Assembly (NCBI RefSeq): GCF_024793895.1
Contig: NZ_JANUSB010000015.1
Span: forward strand, 930,001-994,000
Reading direction: 5' to 3'
DNA length: 64,000 nucleotides
DNA from: Serratia sp. AKBS12
GTDB taxonomy: Bacteria > Pseudomonadota > Gammaproteobacteria > Enterobacterales > Enterobacteriaceae
Position 1 is the first letter of the stretch. Every line of letters starts with the position of its first letter. A program made the translations under genes and the position numbers. This document shows, piece after piece, positions 1 through 7,987 of the stretch. The notes below the pieces were generated by a model, which worked only from the letters and a program-made list of their open reading frames with translations, had not been told where the DNA came from and did no database searches.

Positions 1-547
1 CCCAAATGTATCTGGTAACGGTTAATGACAATTGGATCATGATGTGCGAAGAGAAGTAATCCCGCCGCCGGCCTATGGTAGCGCTTTATTAAAAGGTAAT
101 ACCGACCAGCCGGTTCTTGGTCAGTAAGTCGTTAGACATCGCGTGGCAAGCCAATGATGTCAATTGATTGCTACGCGACGACCAGGCTGGATATTTAATG
201 AGTATTCAAGGCAAAGTGATTTTACACTATTTTCCGCAAGAGGAGCTATCAGCACTGACGGCGTTTCTTATGACTCGGCAGTCATGGTGGTGTAATGAGC
301 CTAACTCGCCTCCTTAAGCGGAAGTCACATGTTAATCTGGTTGAGTTTCTCAAAGCATAAACTTGTTGTGCTGTTAAAAAACATCAGAAAGCACGCCATT
401 AATTTGTTGTTGTCTATTTATTGATAATCGCATTGCTTCTAGCTGCCATACTTTCTGATTGGTCAGATTCTAATCATCCTGCGCATAGGATTACAGTTAT
501 TCCCTTGTCAAATATTTTCATCTTCAGATACCGGGAAATTTTACGCC
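1..547. other. No convincing gene; left-edge stretch before the LysR fragment
   Basis: One forward frame is open from the window edge to a TAA at 57-59 and could be the last 18 codons of a gene lying outside the window, but this is too short to judge. A 39-codon forward ORF at 198-317 has no clear ribosome binding site and I do not recognise it. The rest is AT-rich with many stops in all frames. I see no repeat, tRNA or strong terminator. Confidence 0.4.
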
Positions 548-823
548 ATGAAGTCGGGTTTTAGGAAAATAGATACTTTTCTGGCCGTGGTCGAAACGGG
601 CAGTTTCGAGGGGGCGGCAAAAAAACTCTTTATTACCTCTTCTGCCGTTTCCCTTCGTATTAGTACGCTTGAAAGCGAAATGGGAACGCTGTTGCTGTTG
701 CGTCGCCGGCCTTGCGTACTTACGCCGCAAGGCCACATTTTTTACCGTCATGCCAACCAGCTTCACCAGGTCAAACAGTTGATGGAAAACGAATTGGCGT
801 CATGTTGCAAAAAGGATAGCTGA
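548..823 (+). pseudogene. Truncated LysR-family regulator, N-terminal HTH only (91 aa)
   Basis: The 91 residues match the winged helix-turn-helix of LysR-type regulators: a TFLAVVETGSFEGAAKKL start, the SAVSLRISTLESEMG recognition helix, and an RRRPCVLTPQG wing resembling the ArgP/IciA subfamily. Full LysR proteins are about 300 aa, so the co-inducer-binding domain is missing. Directly after the stop, another frame continues with a leucine-isoleucine-glycine run, a possible frameshifted start of the effector domain, but it soon ends near 960. The fragment runs convergently into the pilin operon. It is either a decayed regulator or a stand-alone DNA-binding domain; I favour decay. Confidence 0.55.
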
Positions 824-895
824 TAGGCAGCGTGGCACCCTGCATGGTGAGCTCCGGTGGCCTACACTGGTGGAAACGATTACGATCTGATGCAT

Positions 896-1399
896 TCAGC
901 GCGGTGAGTGGCATTGTGCGGGCAGAGGTGCACCGGCATCTTCTTCTACTTTGAATTGCCAGTCGGTATAGCTTTTGGCTTTTTTGAAGCGTTCCTCATA
1001 CAGCGGCGCAAAGCCGCTTTTTTTCAGCGGCTGACCCTTCCCCTGACTGTAAACGCCAATCCAGCGTTGTTGTGCGTCATAAATCATTCCCCATTCCTGT
1101 CGGCCGGTGAGTGGATCTCGGTATAGCCGGCGTAAGTGATATTCTGAGCGACCGCTGCGCCTATCGTCCAATAGCTGCTGAAAATTCAAAGGGAAACAGG
1201 TTCCGGCGCTGCTTTTTTTTCGGTAGCTTGCAATAGCTGCGCGGATTTGGTCACCGCTGAACAGTAATTGGTCCTCCTTCTCTTGTCGCCACTGGACTTG
1301 CCGATACTCTTCACTGCGCAACATCATGAGAGCCAGTACGCTCAACCAGGCCAATAGTAGCAGGTAACTGAAGCCGCCTTCTCGACTACCATTCGGCAT
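896..1399 (-). CDS. Pilin-like (pseudopilin) protein, last gene of pilus/T2SS-like operon
   Basis: Predicted 167 aa. I start it at the ATG at 1399, which overlaps the 3' end of the preceding gene by 14 bp; a longer frame reaching 1474 runs deep into that gene and is unlikely. The N-terminus has a short basic leader ending in REGGFSYLLLLAWLSVLALMML, a prepilin-type glycine followed by F and a hydrophobic helix. It lacks the usual Glu at mature position 5, a feature of GspK-like tip pseudopilins. The soluble part contains two cysteines and is otherwise unfamiliar. By position it is probably a minor or tip pilin, but homology is weak beyond the leader. Confidence 0.7.
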   Translation of the reverse strand: MPNGSREGGFSYLLLLAWLSVLALMMLRSEEYRQVQWRQEKEDQLLFSGDQIRAAIASYRKKSSAGTCFPLNFQQLLDDRRSGRSEYHLRRLYRDPLTGRQEWGMIYDAQQRWIGVYSQGKGQPLKKSGFAPLYEERFKKAKSYTDWQFKVEEDAGAPLPAQCHSPR

Positions 1400-1754
1400 A
1401 GGCGGTGCCTTCCAACGATTTTTCGGTTGCCCCACTGTGTACGTTGATGATTTGTCCCTGTTCATCAGCGTCAACCTTCCAGCTATCGTTTCTATGCGTC
1501 ATTGGATCCAGCGGCAGCTGCCGCAGATAACCTTTATCGACCAAATCATACAGACTTTCCGGCCCGTCGATACGATCGCGGCGATATTGGTCCAGCGACA
1601 GGCGCAGCGTATTCAGGTTGTGCTTCAATACCACTTCTCGGGCGCGCTCGGTTTGCTGGAAATAGCGTGGCGCTACCAGCGTCATCAGGGTGGCAATGAT
1701 TGCCATTACGACCAGCAGTTCGATCAGGGTAAAACCGTTTTCACCATTGCGCAT
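1386..1754 (-). CDS. GspG-type minor pilin (122 aa)
   Basis: A textbook class III signal: MRNGENG cleaved before FTLIELLVVMAIIATLM, with Glu5 of the mature pilin present. The length and the later LPLDPMTHRNDSWKV segment match the calcium-loop region of GspG-like pseudopilins. It should be processed by the prepilin peptidase encoded at 10357 and inserted in the inner membrane as a pilus subunit. It overlaps its upstream neighbour (1741-2214) by 14 bp and the downstream one by 14 bp, so the three pilin genes at the operon end are probably translationally coupled. Confidence 0.85.
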   Translation of the reverse strand: MRNGENGFTLIELLVVMAIIATLMTLVAPRYFQQTERAREVVLKHNLNTLRLSLDQYRRDRIDGPESLYDLVDKGYLRQLPLDPMTHRNDSWKVDADEQGQIINVHSGATEKSLEGTAYAEW

Positions 1755-2214
1755 AGGGTACTCCGTTCAGGCCTGTAGCCCTGCTTGATGAGGCTACGTC
1801 ATACACATCCTTTCCGCCGCTAAAATCCCCGGGGGGGGCGGTGGAACTGCGGGTAAGCCAGGTTTCGGCGTCTGGCGTGCCAACGCAGTCGCACATTGGA
1901 TCTCGCGGAATGCGGCGCAGGAAATAGATCTTGCGTCTATTAGGCGATTTTTTATCGCTGACGCCTTCCACCAGGACGTGCAGATTTTTGGGGTAGCCGA
2001 GCGTATCGGCATCCTTTTCAATCCTGCCGTCAACCCCGGCCTGTTGGTAACGATCCAGCGCCTCGCGGATTTGGCGCAGCGCCAGCCGCAGTTCATCTTC
2101 TTTCTGGCGTTGGCCATATTTTTCCACCAGCGGCAATGCGGCGGCGGTCAGGCAGGCCAGCAGGCTGAGCGTCACCATCATTTCTACTAGCGTAAAACCC
2201 CGTTGGCGTTTCAT
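1741..2214 (-). CDS. GspG-like minor pilin (157 aa)
   Basis: The leader MKRQRG precedes FTLVEMMVTLSLLACLTAAALPL, a type III prepilin signal with Glu5 (here FTLVE). The C-terminal half has an IPRDPMCDC segment and ends in the same PYAQW-type tail as the next gene product (AYAEW), suggesting the two arose by duplication. The ATG at 2214 overlaps the secretin stop (ATGA-type junction). Probably a minor subunit; which of the three small pilins primes assembly cannot be told from sequence. Confidence 0.82.
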   Translation of the reverse strand: MKRQRGFTLVEMMVTLSLLACLTAAALPLVEKYGQRQKEDELRLALRQIREALDRYQQAGVDGRIEKDADTLGYPKNLHVLVEGVSDKKSPNRRKIYFLRRIPRDPMCDCVGTPDAETWLTRSSTAPPGDFSGGKDVYDVASSSRATGLNGVPYAQW

Positions 2215-4091
2215 CCTGGTGTCTGTTCCCGTGGGGCTTCATTGAGCGATACCGGCGGTGGAAGTTCTCCCCGCACCTCAGGAATACTGGTCGGAGGTGC
2301 CAAAGGCGGTACGTTCGGATCTTCGCTACCGAGTCGAATCTTGCCGGCCGAATGAAGGGTGGTGTTTTGCTCCCCCGGCATATCGTCGGTACCGGCTGGA
2401 ATGGTGCTGATGTGCCCCCCCGGCAGATCGAGATTGCGTTCGATATGCGGGGTGATCAGCAGGATCACCTCGGTACGTTTGGCATCATTTGAGGAACTGC
2501 GGAACAGACCACCAATCAAGGGAATATCACTAAGCCAGGGCAGACCACTTTTTTCCTGCTTGCTGTCCTGGTTTATCAGCCCGGCCAACATCTGGGTTTC
2601 CCCATCTCGGCTGCTGAGTATGGTCTTGGCCGTACGGTTATTGGTACCGTAATATTTCAGTCCTTTATCACTGGTTTCTGGCTGACCCAGGCTGCTGAGG
2701 GTAAAGTCGACGTCCATGCCGATTTCGCCGTCCAGGCTGATGTCCGGCGTAACTTCGAGCTTTAGACCAACGTCCTGATATGTAACCTGTTCGGAGGTCT
2801 GTTCGCCATTGAGTACAGCGGTGATGACCGGCAGTTTTTCGCCGATCTCAATCAGCGCTTTTTTATTGTTTTTTACACGGATGCGTGGATTGGCCAGCAC
2901 CTGTGCGTGGCTGCGAACTTTTTTGATATCAATAGTGACAGCATTTCCTGCGCCAAGATTGACGAACAGGTTGTCTTTGCGGAACGTGTCGAGTGGCATC
3001 CTGTCTCCTTTCTCCAACGGTTGGAAGCCGACACCGACGCTTTGCGGGTAACTGATACCGAGTTTTTCCGCATCGTTGCTTTTTATCTCCAGCACTTCCA
3101 CTTCCAGCATCACTTCGGCCTCAGGCCGATCCAGCGTCATTAGCAATCGTTCGGCCATGTCTACGCTCTCGCGTGGGCCGCGTACCGTGATGGTATTGGT
3201 GCGTTCGTCGACATGAATGTCTTTCAATTTAAGCATGTTGCGGATGGCGACATTCACTTCTTTCGCTTTGGCGTAGCCAAGGAAAAAGGTTCTAACCACG
3301 ATGTCGCGATAGGTTCTTTCCTTGGCCTGGCCGGCCGGGTAGACCAGCAGCGTATTGCCGTTCAGCACTTTCTTGCGCAGCTGGTTAGACATCAATAACA
3401 GATTGATGGCATCTTCCGCCGTGGTGTTATCCGCCATGATGCTGGCAGTGATGTCTTTGGGTACGTCGTTATCGAAGATAAAGCTGACACCGGTCATCTG
3501 TGAAATGGTGTTGAAAATCTGGATGAGATTGTGTGATCGAAAGTGCAGTGACACCGGTTTTTGCAGCTCGGCGTTTAACACATCGAACGGCTGTTTGCTG
3601 GCGGATAACTTGCGCAATAGCTGGTCACGCAACGCAACGGCCTGCGGCCAACCAGGCTCCTCTTGCAGCACCAGATTGATTTTCTGTAGCGCCTGAGCAG
3701 GTTGGTTGGCGGCCAGGTTACTGGCCTGGAGAAACAGGGCGTCAAGTGAACGGTAGGTATTGATGCGTCGCAGCCCTTGCCGTGCACGCAAATTTCCAGG
3801 TTGATAGCGCAGGGCGGCGCGCCAGAGACGCGCGGCTTCCTGATAATCATTGCGTGTTGCAGCGGCGTCAGCCTGTTTGAGGTAACTATTTACCAACAGG
3901 GTGCTTTCCAACTGTTCGCGGCTTTTCAGCTTCAGATCCTGTGGAGCGGCGCGCCGCTGCTGCGCCAGCTCGTCCAGCGAGCGGATCAGCTGCTGTTGTT
4001 CATTGAGTTCGGCTTGTGGCGCGGTGTCGGCACAGCCAGCCAGCAGCATTGCGCCAATGGTCAGTGCAAGTATGTTTTTTTTCAGCATCAT
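2211..4091 (-). CDS. Secretin lipoprotein, GspD/PilQ/MshL-like outer-membrane channel
   Basis: 626 aa. The N-terminus is a lipoprotein signal with lipobox LLAGC, acylated Cys at residue 20. A periplasmic helical (TPR-like) segment covers about residues 80-150, secretin N-domains about 180-340, and the conserved secretin beta-barrel follows, with the family signature near the end (SGLPWLSDIPLIGGLF, then TEVILLITPHI). A proline-rich tail of about 70 residues follows the barrel. It should form the multimeric outer-membrane pore through which the pilus or substrate passes. The lipidated, TPR-containing architecture resembles MshL of MSHA pili more than GspD. It overlaps the upstream gene by one base (TAATG). 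Confidence 0.92.
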   Translation of the reverse strand: MMLKKNILALTIGAMLLAGCADTAPQAELNEQQQLIRSLDELAQQRRAAPQDLKLKSREQLESTLLVNSYLKQADAAATRNDYQEAARLWRAALRYQPGNLRARQGLRRINTYRSLDALFLQASNLAANQPAQALQKINLVLQEEPGWPQAVALRDQLLRKLSASKQPFDVLNAELQKPVSLHFRSHNLIQIFNTISQMTGVSFIFDNDVPKDITASIMADNTTAEDAINLLLMSNQLRKKVLNGNTLLVYPAGQAKERTYRDIVVRTFFLGYAKAKEVNVAIRNMLKLKDIHVDERTNTITVRGPRESVDMAERLLMTLDRPEAEVMLEVEVLEIKSNDAEKLGISYPQSVGVGFQPLEKGDRMPLDTFRKDNLFVNLGAGNAVTIDIKKVRSHAQVLANPRIRVKNNKKALIEIGEKLPVITAVLNGEQTSEQVTYQDVGLKLEVTPDISLDGEIGMDVDFTLSSLGQPETSDKGLKYYGTNNRTAKTILSSRDGETQMLAGLINQDSKQEKSGLPWLSDIPLIGGLFRSSSNDAKRTEVILLITPHIERNLDLPGGHISTIPAGTDDMPGEQNTTLHSAGKIRLGSEDPNVPPLAPPTSIPEVRGELPPPVSLNEAPREQTPG

Positions 4092-4612
4092 TAGAATTTC
4101 GGTTTGAAAGTCATGTCACCCAGCGCCAGGCGCTGGTCGTGACGTTGTGGCAACCAGCGGATGGTCAGAAAGTCGGCACCAACCTCTACCAACTGCCAGT
4201 TGTGCTCCAGGATATCGCCGGTCCAAATTTTGTCGCGCGCCCGGCACTGGCGGCAGATGACCCATTGCCGTTCGCCGTTGGTCAGCACTAGCGCACGCTG
4301 TTGCCGCTCCCACCATGCCCCGCTGATCTGGAACGGTAACGGTGGCGCGCTAGTCATAGCCACTTCTGGTGCTGGGGACGACGCGGCTCGCTGTGGCGGT
4401 TCGACCGTGAGCCCCTGGAAGGGGAATAGGTTAACCGAGTTTGTCACGGCGGTAGTGGTGCGGGTATGGGAAGAGGAAGCAACGATGGCCGGGCGACCCT
4501 GTACCAGCAACCTTTCCTCTTGGGGCTGGGGTTCCGGCGTCGAAAAAACGCTCCATAGGCAAAGCAGAACGCTTGCTGCGAGAGCAATTTGCAGATAGCG
4601 CGGCAATTTCAT
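4091..4612 (-). CDS. PilP-like periplasmic linker protein (173 aa)
   Basis: One N-terminal membrane anchor (about residues 8-24), a long proline/serine/threonine-rich linker (25-95), then a compact beta domain of about 75 residues starting near QISGAWWERQQRALV. This is the layout of PilP/GspC-type proteins that bridge the inner-membrane PilN-PilO complex and the secretin. Homology is by architecture and position only. It overlaps the upstream gene by four bases (ATGA) and the secretin gene by one. Confidence 0.65.
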   Translation of the reverse strand: MKLPRYLQIALAASVLLCLWSVFSTPEPQPQEERLLVQGRPAIVASSSHTRTTTAVTNSVNLFPFQGLTVEPPQRAASSPAPEVAMTSAPPLPFQISGAWWERQQRALVLTNGERQWVICRQCRARDKIWTGDILEHNWQLVEVGADFLTIRWLPQRHDQRLALGDMTFKPKF

Positions 4613-5163
4613 GGCTGGCCCTCCGCCAGTGTCACGCGCAGTAATATCGTCAACTGTACGTTGTCGGGTGCAATGCGGCTGATCTTCAGGGTATCCACCT
4701 GTAGTGGCATCGCAGCGCCCAGTTCTTGCAGCGCCGCGTACAGCTGGGTATATTCGCCGAGCAGCGGGATCTCCAGTGCCAACTGGTCGGCTGCGGAATT
4801 TTTGCTATCGGCCAGCAGTTGATAGCGACTCTCTTTAGCCTGTAATCGGTGTTTTTCCAGAATGGCGAACAGCGCTTTTACTTGCTGGTATTCAGTGGCG
4901 TTGAGCTTTTGCTCCGCGTCTGCGTTTTCCGGCGCGATGACGGGCAGAGGAATACTGAGTTGTCGTTGAATTTCCTGCTGTTGCAGGCGCATATCCGCCA
5001 AATCCGGACGCAACACCACACACCAGTAAATCACCAGCATCAGCCAGACGGCGCCAATCAACAACGGCAGCAAGCCGAGCCGTTCATACAGTCGGCTGGT
5101 GTGCCAGCGTACTTGGTTGCCCAACAGGTGCGGTTGACGTAACAGCCTGGAGTTAAGACGCAT
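4609..5163 (-). CDS. PilO/GspM-like inner-membrane assembly protein
   Basis: Predicted 184 aa with one transmembrane helix (about residues 30-50), a coiled-coil-prone stretch after it (LADMRLQQQEIQRQLS) and a small ferredoxin-like periplasmic domain. This fits PilO, which pairs with PilN below the secretin. I choose the ATG at 5163 rather than the one at 5169: a GGAG sits 7 bases before 5163 but only 1 base before 5169. The gene overlaps the end of the PilN-like gene. Confidence 0.7.
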   Translation of the reverse strand: MRLNSRLLRQPHLLGNQVRWHTSRLYERLGLLPLLIGAVWLMLVIYWCVVLRPDLADMRLQQQEIQRQLSIPLPVIAPENADAEQKLNATEYQQVKALFAILEKHRLQAKESRYQLLADSKNSAADQLALEIPLLGEYTQLYAALQELGAAMPLQVDTLKISRIAPDNVQLTILLRVTLAEGQP

Positions 5164-5653
5164 GATCATACTCCAAATTCAGCGTGGCGCGGATCTGCCA
5201 CGGCGCTGGTAATGCCCGTTCGCGGGTATGATTTTCCAGTTCGACTTTTGCCGGGGTTCGCTGTAGACGAGAGACGAAATCCAGCAGTGAACTCAAAGAT
5301 CGGCTGGTCAGCTCAAGATGCATACGTTGCTGACGGGTATCTAAATCCAGCGAAAGCAGCGCGATGTCGTCTGACAATGCATCGGCCAGTTTTGCCAGCA
5401 CCCACAGGCGTGCGGAGGAAGGCTGTGGAATCGTTGGCGCCGTGCTGAATGCCCGCTGTCGGGCGCGTATGGCTTCTGCCGCTTGTTGATGAGCCAGCAA
5501 TTGTCGCTGTTGATCGGCCAATTGGCTCGACAGCGTACGTTGGCGCTGGTATTCGGTCTGAATGCCCAGCAGTACCGGCGCCATCAGCGCTAACAATAGC
5601 AGGCTGAATTTGACGGTGAGTGGCGGCAAGGCGTAAAAATGATGGTTGTTCAT
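5153..5653 (-). CDS. PilN-like inner-membrane assembly protein
   Basis: Predicted 166 aa: a short cytoplasmic start, one membrane helix (VKFSLLLLALMAPVLLGI), a long coiled coil rich in Gln/Arg/Ala (about 35-75), then an alpha/beta periplasmic domain. This is the PilN layout. The ATG at 5653 is preferred over a GTG at 5662, which abuts the preceding stop; a GAG lies 8 bases upstream of the ATG. It sits between the PilM-like and PilO-like genes, the order found in type IVa pilus operons. Confidence 0.7.
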   Translation of the reverse strand: MNNHHFYALPPLTVKFSLLLLALMAPVLLGIQTEYQRQRTLSSQLADQQRQLLAHQQAAEAIRARQRAFSTAPTIPQPSSARLWVLAKLADALSDDIALLSLDLDTRQQRMHLELTSRSLSSLLDFVSRLQRTPAKVELENHTRERALPAPWQIRATLNLEYDHAS

Positions 5654-5658
5654 GGCGA

Positions 5659-6378
5659 TCACTCTGTACCCGTCGGCGGCAGGCCATGCTTTAGGGTTAC
5701 CGGTCCTGGCATGTTTTGCTGCATATGCATCACGTATCGCTCCAGTGGCGGTAGGCCTGCCAATCGGTTGGCAATATCCAGCTGCCGGCTACTTTCTTCT
5801 GGCGGCAGGCTCAGGCTGAAAACGCTGTGCCAACGGCCTTGATAGCGTGCAGCGAAGTTGCTTTCATGCTCGCTGATGCAGGCGAATAGCGCGTCGCTTG
5901 GCAACCTGCGGCCAAAAGCGTTCAACATGCGGCTGAATGGGGTGTTGCAGCCTCGAAAACGCAAACGATACTTTTTGGCAATGGTCTTCAATTCGATGAA
6001 CAAGGCGTCATTCAACACGGCGGCAAAGACATTTGCTCCGTATTCGGTACCGAAGAAGCTGACCTGGCTCTTATTTGGTGATTCGCCGCTCTGTTCTGCC
6101 AGCAGCATACGTGCATATTGCCGCAACTCTGCCGGGGTGGTGACGCCTTGCGGCCAGGGCACCAGCAGGTAGTGCACATGGGGGGCATCAAGTTCGAATC
6201 CTATGCTGTCCAGCCAAGGACACTTACCGCGCAGTGGGGAGAGCAAGCGATCAAGTTGTTCAGCCAGCGGAATGCTGGGTTGCCATATCTGCTGGCTATG
6301 CAGCTCTTCGCCTTGGCAAAGCTGAATATGGCGGCGTTGCAATTGACAGCACCACTGCTCAGCGCGTGGAAATAACAC
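5659..6378 (-). CDS. PilM-like cytoplasmic assembly protein, GTG start
   Basis: Predicted 239 aa, no signal peptide or membrane helix. By position (between ATPase and PilN-like genes) and size it is the PilM/HofM-type cytoplasmic partner of PilN, an actin-like fold in the family, but the sequence is divergent and I cannot point to nucleotide-binding motifs. The start is taken as the GTG at 6378, because a perfect AGGAGG lies six bases upstream inside the end of the ATPase gene; a longer frame to 6447 has no such site. The two genes overlap by 20 bp. Confidence 0.6.
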   Translation of the reverse strand: MLFPRAEQWCCQLQRRHIQLCQGEELHSQQIWQPSIPLAEQLDRLLSPLRGKCPWLDSIGFELDAPHVHYLLVPWPQGVTTPAELRQYARMLLAEQSGESPNKSQVSFFGTEYGANVFAAVLNDALFIELKTIAKKYRLRFRGCNTPFSRMLNAFGRRLPSDALFACISEHESNFAARYQGRWHSVFSLSLPPEESSRQLDIANRLAGLPPLERYVMHMQQNMPGPVTLKHGLPPTGTE

Positions 6379-7987
6379 GTTTGACCTCCTGCAAGGTGGT
6401 AAAACCGTTGCTGGCGGCGTTGACAGCAATTTGCTGCAAACAGACAAAACCCTCCTGCTGAGCGCATTCGCGCAGTTGTCGCAGCGGTGCTCGTGCCAGC
6501 AGCGCTTCCTTCATGGCGTCGCTGAAATGCAGTACTTCAGCCAGCGCCAAGCGTCCGTGATAACCGCTGTTACGACAGTGTGCACAGCCTTTACCGACGG
6601 CCCAGTCCCCTTGCGTGATTTGCTCGGACGTCAACTGCCATAGTTCTGCATCTTGTTGCTCCGGTGTACTAGGTTCGCGGCAATGTGGGCAAATCTGCCT
6701 GACCAGGCGCTGTGCCACTACGCCGTTGAGGGCAGAAATCAGGCTGCCTGGCTCTACCTGCATGTACATAAATCGCTCCAGTACGCTGAATACGCTATTG
6801 GCATGCACAGATGAAAGTACCAGGTGGCCGGTCAGTGCAGCCTGTACGGCGATGCCGGCCGTTTCTCCATCGCGAATTTCCCCCACCAGAATAATGTCGG
6901 GGTCGTGACGCAGAATGGCACGCAGCCCACGGGCAAAGGTCAGGCCTTTCTTGTCGTTAACCGGGATTTGCAGCACACCTTCCAATTGATATTCCACCGG
7001 ATCTTCGATGGTAATGATTTTGCTTGTGCCGCTGTTGAGTTCGCTGAGAACCGAATACAGAGTGGTGGATTTGCCGCTGCCGGTTGGGCCGGTGACCAGT
7101 ACCATGCCATGCGGAATTTGTGTCAGTTGACGTATGGCGAGCAGGGTGTGGGCATCAAACCCCAGCGTTTCCAGACGTAATTTTTGTTCATGCGATTTGT
7201 CGAGAACGCGCAGCACGGCGTCTTCGCCGTGAATACTGGGCATTATAGACACCCGAAAATCCACGTTGCGCTGTTGGATATGCGCCTTGAAGCGCCCGTC
7301 CTGTGGGATACGCCGCTCAGAAATATCCATGCTTCCCAGCACCTTCAGGCGGGATATCACCTGTTCTGCGGTATGGCTGCCATTACAGCGCGTGATGGGA
7401 TGCAATACGCCGTCGATGCGGTATTTCACTACCAGCCCGTCTGGTATGCTTTCTAGATGAATGTCGCTGGCGCGGCTTTGCAACGCGTCGTACAGCGTGG
7501 CGTTAACCAGCTTGATAACCGGGCTCTGTTCCTGGGAAATACCGACCATCGAGATCTCTAGCGTCGTATCTTCTGCCGTGCCGTCAAAGTCTTGCGTGTT
7601 GACCTGATCCATGGTTCGCTGCTGGCGTGCAAGAATATCCAGTTGTTCATGTAACCAGCCTGGCAATCCGAGCGCCAGACGCTCGGCGTGTTTTTGCGCC
7701 CACTGTCGCTGCGGTAGCGAAAACGGGTCTGCCAGCAGCAAATAAGCATGGCCGTCGATCTCGAGCGGCAACAGGCGGCGTGACAGTGCCTGAGGTAGCG
7801 TGACATGGGCGAAATTCAGTTTGCCCCGCAACAGCTGTTCCACGGTGAGCGGGTACAGTCCAAGATCGGCAGCCAGCGCCGGCAGGCATTGCGGATGCTG
7901 AGTCAGCATGTTGTCCAGCCATTCAACTCGCGCGTCAGGCGGTAGACTCTGCCATTCGGTGACGGCACTCAAGGGGGATGATGTCAT
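6359..7987 (-). CDS. GspE/PulE/PilB-type assembly ATPase
   Basis: 542 aa. An N-terminal GspE/MshE domain (about 1-140) is followed by the secretion ATPase core. Walker A GPTGSGKST is at residues 300-308, with an aspartate-box-like segment after it (IITIEDPVEYQLEG), Walker B (DPDIILVGEIRDGETA) and a histidine box (ALTGHLVLSSVHAN). A zinc-binding CxxC pair with a long insert (CPHC ... CAHC) follows, typical of extension ATPases and absent from PilT. It should power pilin extraction from the inner membrane. It overlaps the GspF-like gene by four bases (ATGA). Confidence 0.93.
   Translation of the reverse strand: MTSSPLSAVTEWQSLPPDARVEWLDNMLTQHPQCLPALAADLGLYPLTVEQLLRGKLNFAHVTLPQALSRRLLPLEIDGHAYLLLADPFSLPQRQWAQKHAERLALGLPGWLHEQLDILARQQRTMDQVNTQDFDGTAEDTTLEISMVGISQEQSPVIKLVNATLYDALQSRASDIHLESIPDGLVVKYRIDGVLHPITRCNGSHTAEQVISRLKVLGSMDISERRIPQDGRFKAHIQQRNVDFRVSIMPSIHGEDAVLRVLDKSHEQKLRLETLGFDAHTLLAIRQLTQIPHGMVLVTGPTGSGKSTTLYSVLSELNSGTSKIITIEDPVEYQLEGVLQIPVNDKKGLTFARGLRAILRHDPDIILVGEIRDGETAGIAVQAALTGHLVLSSVHANSVFSVLERFMYMQVEPGSLISALNGVVAQRLVRQICPHCREPSTPEQQDAELWQLTSEQITQGDWAVGKGCAHCRNSGYHGRLALAEVLHFSDAMKEALLARAPLRQLRECAQQEGFVCLQQIAVNAASNGFTTLQEVKRVISTR
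6385..6390 (-). promoter_or_regulatory. Strong Shine-Dalgarno AGGAGG inside the ATPase gene
   Basis: On the minus strand AGGAGG is followed by TCAAAC and a GTG codon at 6378. This consensus site fixes the start of the PilM-like gene and implies efficient translation despite the GTG and the gene overlap. Confidence 0.75.

Noticed and set aside
1-59. Possible C-terminal end of a gene to the left of the window
   Set aside because: Only 18 open codons, which is within chance.
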